Under the pieces are notes generated by a model. The model did not search any database. It saw nothing but the letters and a program-made list of their open reading frames with translations, and was not told the origin of the DNA. A stretch of 64,000 nucleotides of DNA from Archaeoglobales archaeon (GTDB taxonomy: Archaea; Halobacteriota; Archaeoglobi; Archaeoglobales; Archaeoglobaceae): the NCBI GenBank assembly GCA_030055595.1, contig JASFYH010000004.1, forward strand, positions 20,770 to 84,769, read 5' to 3'. The first letter of the stretch is position 1; each line of letters starts with the position of its first letter. The position numbers and the translations under genes are program-made. This document shows, piece after piece, positions 61,501 through 64,000 of the stretch.

Positions 61501-61878
61501 ATGAGAAAGGATGAGAAAGGTGTCTCGCCAGTGATTGGCGTGATCCTGATGGTGGCAATTACAGTGATACTCGCGGCGGTGATAGCGAGCTTCGTGTTTG
61601 GCATGAGTGGGACTGTGACAAAGCCAAAGACACCAGGATTAAGTCTAAAAAGGATAGACACTGATACAATCAGCGTTGTAATAACCGATATGGGCGGTGC
61701 TGATAAATTAACAAACTGCAAAATTTATGATTTACAAGGAAATGAAAAAGATTCGTCAACCGACACTCTTGATGAAGTTGGTGATGTAACCATTATTGAA
61801 GGAGTTTCCTACGGAAACTATCGCTTGATATGCGAAGTGGACGGAGTTAAACAAATAGTGTGGGAAGGTGCAATCTAA
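61501..61878 (+). CDS. Archaeal type IV pilin-like protein
   Basis: MRKDEKGVSPVIGVILMVAITVILAAVIASFVFG class III signal/pilin N-terminal helix; SD GAGGAGGTG. Confidence 0.88.
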   Translation: MRKDEKGVSPVIGVILMVAITVILAAVIASFVFGMSGTVTKPKTPGLSLKRIDTDTISVVITDMGGADKLTNCKIYDLQGNEKDSSTDTLDEVGDVTIIEGVSYGNYRLICEVDGVKQIVWEGAI

Positions 61879-62038
61879 AAATACATTTTTAAATCCATTT
61901 ATTTTTATTTTTTATATATAACATATTTTTGAGTTCAAGAGAGCTCCTAAAAGTTTTCAACAAACTTAAAAGCGTGTAAAAAGAATTTAGTCATTCTTTG
62001 CAATCCCGAAGCTCGAGCTTATAAATAAGACGATCTAA

Positions 62039-63547
62039 ATGCCTCGACTCTTAATTCTCGTATTCTTAGTTCTTTCGATTTTCCTTAGCAATCACATTTA
62101 TCTCAACGACGAAATGCTCGTGATCTTGCAAGTGCAAAGCATCGAATCAGGTTTTGCCATTGAGATCGAAAAACTCCTCGCTTACGTTGGCACGCCTTGG
62201 TTCGAATTCAATGGCGAGAAATACGCACCATTCAGCTACCTTTTGCCGATCTTAGCCTTTCCGATTTACAAGGCTCTTCTGTTCCTCAACAGCTTTGGTT
62301 ATCCAGACTTGATTCTGGCTCTAATTGCTCCAGCGGGATTTCTTTTGCTCGCAATTCAACACAGAAAATACGTTCTCCTGGCAATCGCTTTTTTCCTTGC
62401 AACGCTTTTGCTATTCAAGCCAATTTACAGATTCGAGGACTGGGCGGGAATTTACGCTTTAAAGCTAACAAACGTTTTCGCAATTGCAATCACCGCTGAG
62501 ATCCTTTACAGAATGCTAAAAGAGAGATTTGAAGATAAATTTGCGATCTCCGCAGTTTTTGCGTTTGTCTTCGCAACCCCCGTTGCTTACTGGACTCTTT
62601 CTGCAAAGCTTCATGCGATCTCGCTTATGCTAACCGCTTCATCTTTTTACTTCCTTGATAGATCTTTAAGACTTGAAAATACAAAAGATCTGCTCCTCGC
62701 ATCAGCGATCGCTGGACTCTGTTTCTTTTCAAGGGCAATTGATGGGGCGATCTTGTGTTTTTCCATTCTTCTCTTTCTATTCATTTTCAAAAGATCAAAG
62801 CTGATCCATGCAATTTCAGGCATTGCATTGGGTTATTTGCCATGTGCGATCTTTGGCTTTGCGATCTTCAACCTTCCCCTGCCTATTGAGATCATTGGAA
62901 ACAGATTCTCGAATGTCAGCTACATTGAAGCTTCAGATCCAGTTGAAACGGTCTCCTTAATTCCCTATGCTTTTGCGGGCATAAAAAACAACACTCTCGG
63001 CATTCTCAGCTACTCCCCAGTCATTGCATTCCTCATTCCTCCCGCAATAAAGGCTTTGAAGGCAAAGAAATTCAGCTTCTCGAACTTTGAAAAATTCCTG
63101 CTTCTTTTCACTATTCTCTGCTTTCTGATCTATCTTCCATTCCTAAGCGATGGCGTTGTCAAAACAGGAGTTCGCGACTACCGATTTTTGCTCCCGATCT
63201 ACATTCCAGTTGCCTATTTTCTTGCAAAGGCTAAATTCGAAATAGAGATTCGCTCACTGCCAATAATCGCTCTCTGCTTTGCAATCCCCGCAATTCCGCT
63301 CGTTTCTCTTTTAAATATCCACGAATTGCTAAGCTTTGCTTATCTTGCAGTCTCTACCGCATTGGCTTTGACTTTCCTTCTCGCGGAGAAATTCAAAAAC
63401 AAAGCAGAGATCCGCTCTTTGTCGATTCTTCCAATCATTTTCATTGTTTCAGACGTCACAAAAGCCTACTTCAGCCCATACGACGTCCACTTTCTCAATC
63501 CACTGCTTGACCGACTCGTTGAGCTTCTGCTCTGGCTTAAAGGATAA
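62039..63547 (+). CDS. Multi-spanning membrane protein, possible GT-C-type glycosyltransferase
   Basis: Many TM segments; first-loop acidic residues (NDEML) and GEKYAPFSYLLPILAFPIYK; family uncertain. Confidence 0.5.
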   Translation: MPRLLILVFLVLSIFLSNHIYLNDEMLVILQVQSIESGFAIEIEKLLAYVGTPWFEFNGEKYAPFSYLLPILAFPIYKALLFLNSFGYPDLILALIAPAGFLLLAIQHRKYVLLAIAFFLATLLLFKPIYRFEDWAGIYALKLTNVFAIAITAEILYRMLKERFEDKFAISAVFAFVFATPVAYWTLSAKLHAISLMLTASSFYFLDRSLRLENTKDLLLASAIAGLCFFSRAIDGAILCFSILLFLFIFKRSKLIHAISGIALGYLPCAIFGFAIFNLPLPIEIIGNRFSNVSYIEASDPVETVSLIPYAFAGIKNNTLGILSYSPVIAFLIPPAIKALKAKKFSFSNFEKFLLLFTILCFLIYLPFLSDGVVKTGVRDYRFLLPIYIPVAYFLAKAKFEIEIRSLPIIALCFAIPAIPLVSLLNIHELLSFAYLAVSTALALTFLLAEKFKNKAEIRSLSILPIIFIVSDVTKAYFSPYDVHFLNPLLDRLVELLLWLKG

Positions 63548-63585
63548 TATTTATCAATAGCTGAGAAATCTAATCCCAATCCTGA

Positions 63586-63606
63586 ATCTCCTTAGTCTAA
63601 GGAGAT
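63586..63606. repeat. 21-bp inverted repeat ATCTCCTTAG-T-CTAAGGAGAT
   Basis: 10-bp perfect arms around one central base, 39 bp after the upstream stop codon. Confidence 0.85.
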
Positions 63607-63728
63607 AAATCGGATTTTGGCGAATTGGAAATCCGAGCTAAAATATTGTTTAAAGTTAAAATTCTCTAAATTGAACAAACTACTCCTCCATTTTTGCTAA
63701 ATTGAATTGGTGGAGCTAAAAAGAAAAC

Positions 63729-63790
63729 GCGTGCTGTGCTACATGCGTATGCAAGCGTAAGCTTGCTACGCTGTATGCACATGCGAACGC
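63729..63790. other. 62-nt bulged hairpin with GTAA tetraloop
   Basis: 26 Watson-Crick pairs by hand: GCGT/ACGC, GC/GC, TGTGC/GCACA, TACA/TGTA, GCGTA/TACGC, GCAAGC/GCTTGC; bulges T44, T50, T76, T82 and GA85-86 (last two digits of 637xx). Confidence 0.85.
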
Positions 63791-63889
63791 CAATTTTTGA
63801 TTTTTTAAGTGATCTCAAGTTGAAATCTTTGAAGTTTTAGCCAATAAACCAATCGAAACCTATTTCTATTCTTAAAGCAAGCTAAATCT

Positions 63890-64000
63890 ATGCCTAAGAT
63901 CATCGAAGCAATTTATGAAGACGGAGTATTCAAACCTCTGGAAAAGATCGAGCTGAAGGAAGGGGAGAGAGTTACGATTAAAATAGATGATATGCGAATT
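63890..64000 (+). CDS. DUF104/AF2212-like antitoxin, truncated by window end
   Basis: [37 protein letters not shown]; characteristic (M)[26 protein letters not shown] pattern. Confidence 0.85.
   Translation, partial: MPKIIEAIYEDGVFKPLEKIELKEGERVTIKIDDMRI

Noticed and set aside
63729-63790. Integron attC site interpretation of the bulged hairpin
   Set aside because: Has extrahelical bases, but I could not find RYYYAAC / GTTRRRY core sites at the ends.

Overview
The window looks like chromosomal DNA from a hyperthermophilic archaeon, probably Archaeoglobales. That is inferred from reverse gyrase, tungsten-type formylmethanofuran dehydrogenase genes, a TyrA-chorismate mutase-PheA fusion, DP2 polymerase, Hef, an A-type ATPase operon and archaeal ribosomal and initiation factors; no database search was run. 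Most of it is densely packed housekeeping genes: polC, infB/ndk/L24e/S28e/L7Ae, gar1/tfb, an aromatic amino acid operon, reverse gyrase, base-excision-repair genes, ksgA/hemK, agmatinase/eIF5A, RPA, hef, the nine-gene A-ATPase operon, serS, and two tRNAs (Thr-GGT, Glu-TTC). The unexplained signal is mostly in intergenic DNA. (1) A structured leader precedes the shikimate/aromatic operon, with a 5'-terminal hairpin, competing GGTTTAG/CTAAACC segments and a Shine-Dalgarno-led 18-codon Tyr-containing mini-ORF that overlaps the operon start codon. (2) A 26-base-pair bulged hairpin with a GTAA tetraloop lies near the right edge, next to a 21-bp palindrome. (3) A ~740-bp extremely AT-rich ORF-free interval carries three consecutive hairpins. 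(4) An acylphosphatase-like domain is fused to sixteen MLEKQD(L/K/V) heptads that show recent segmental duplication. Coordinates of small features were read by hand from the sequence.
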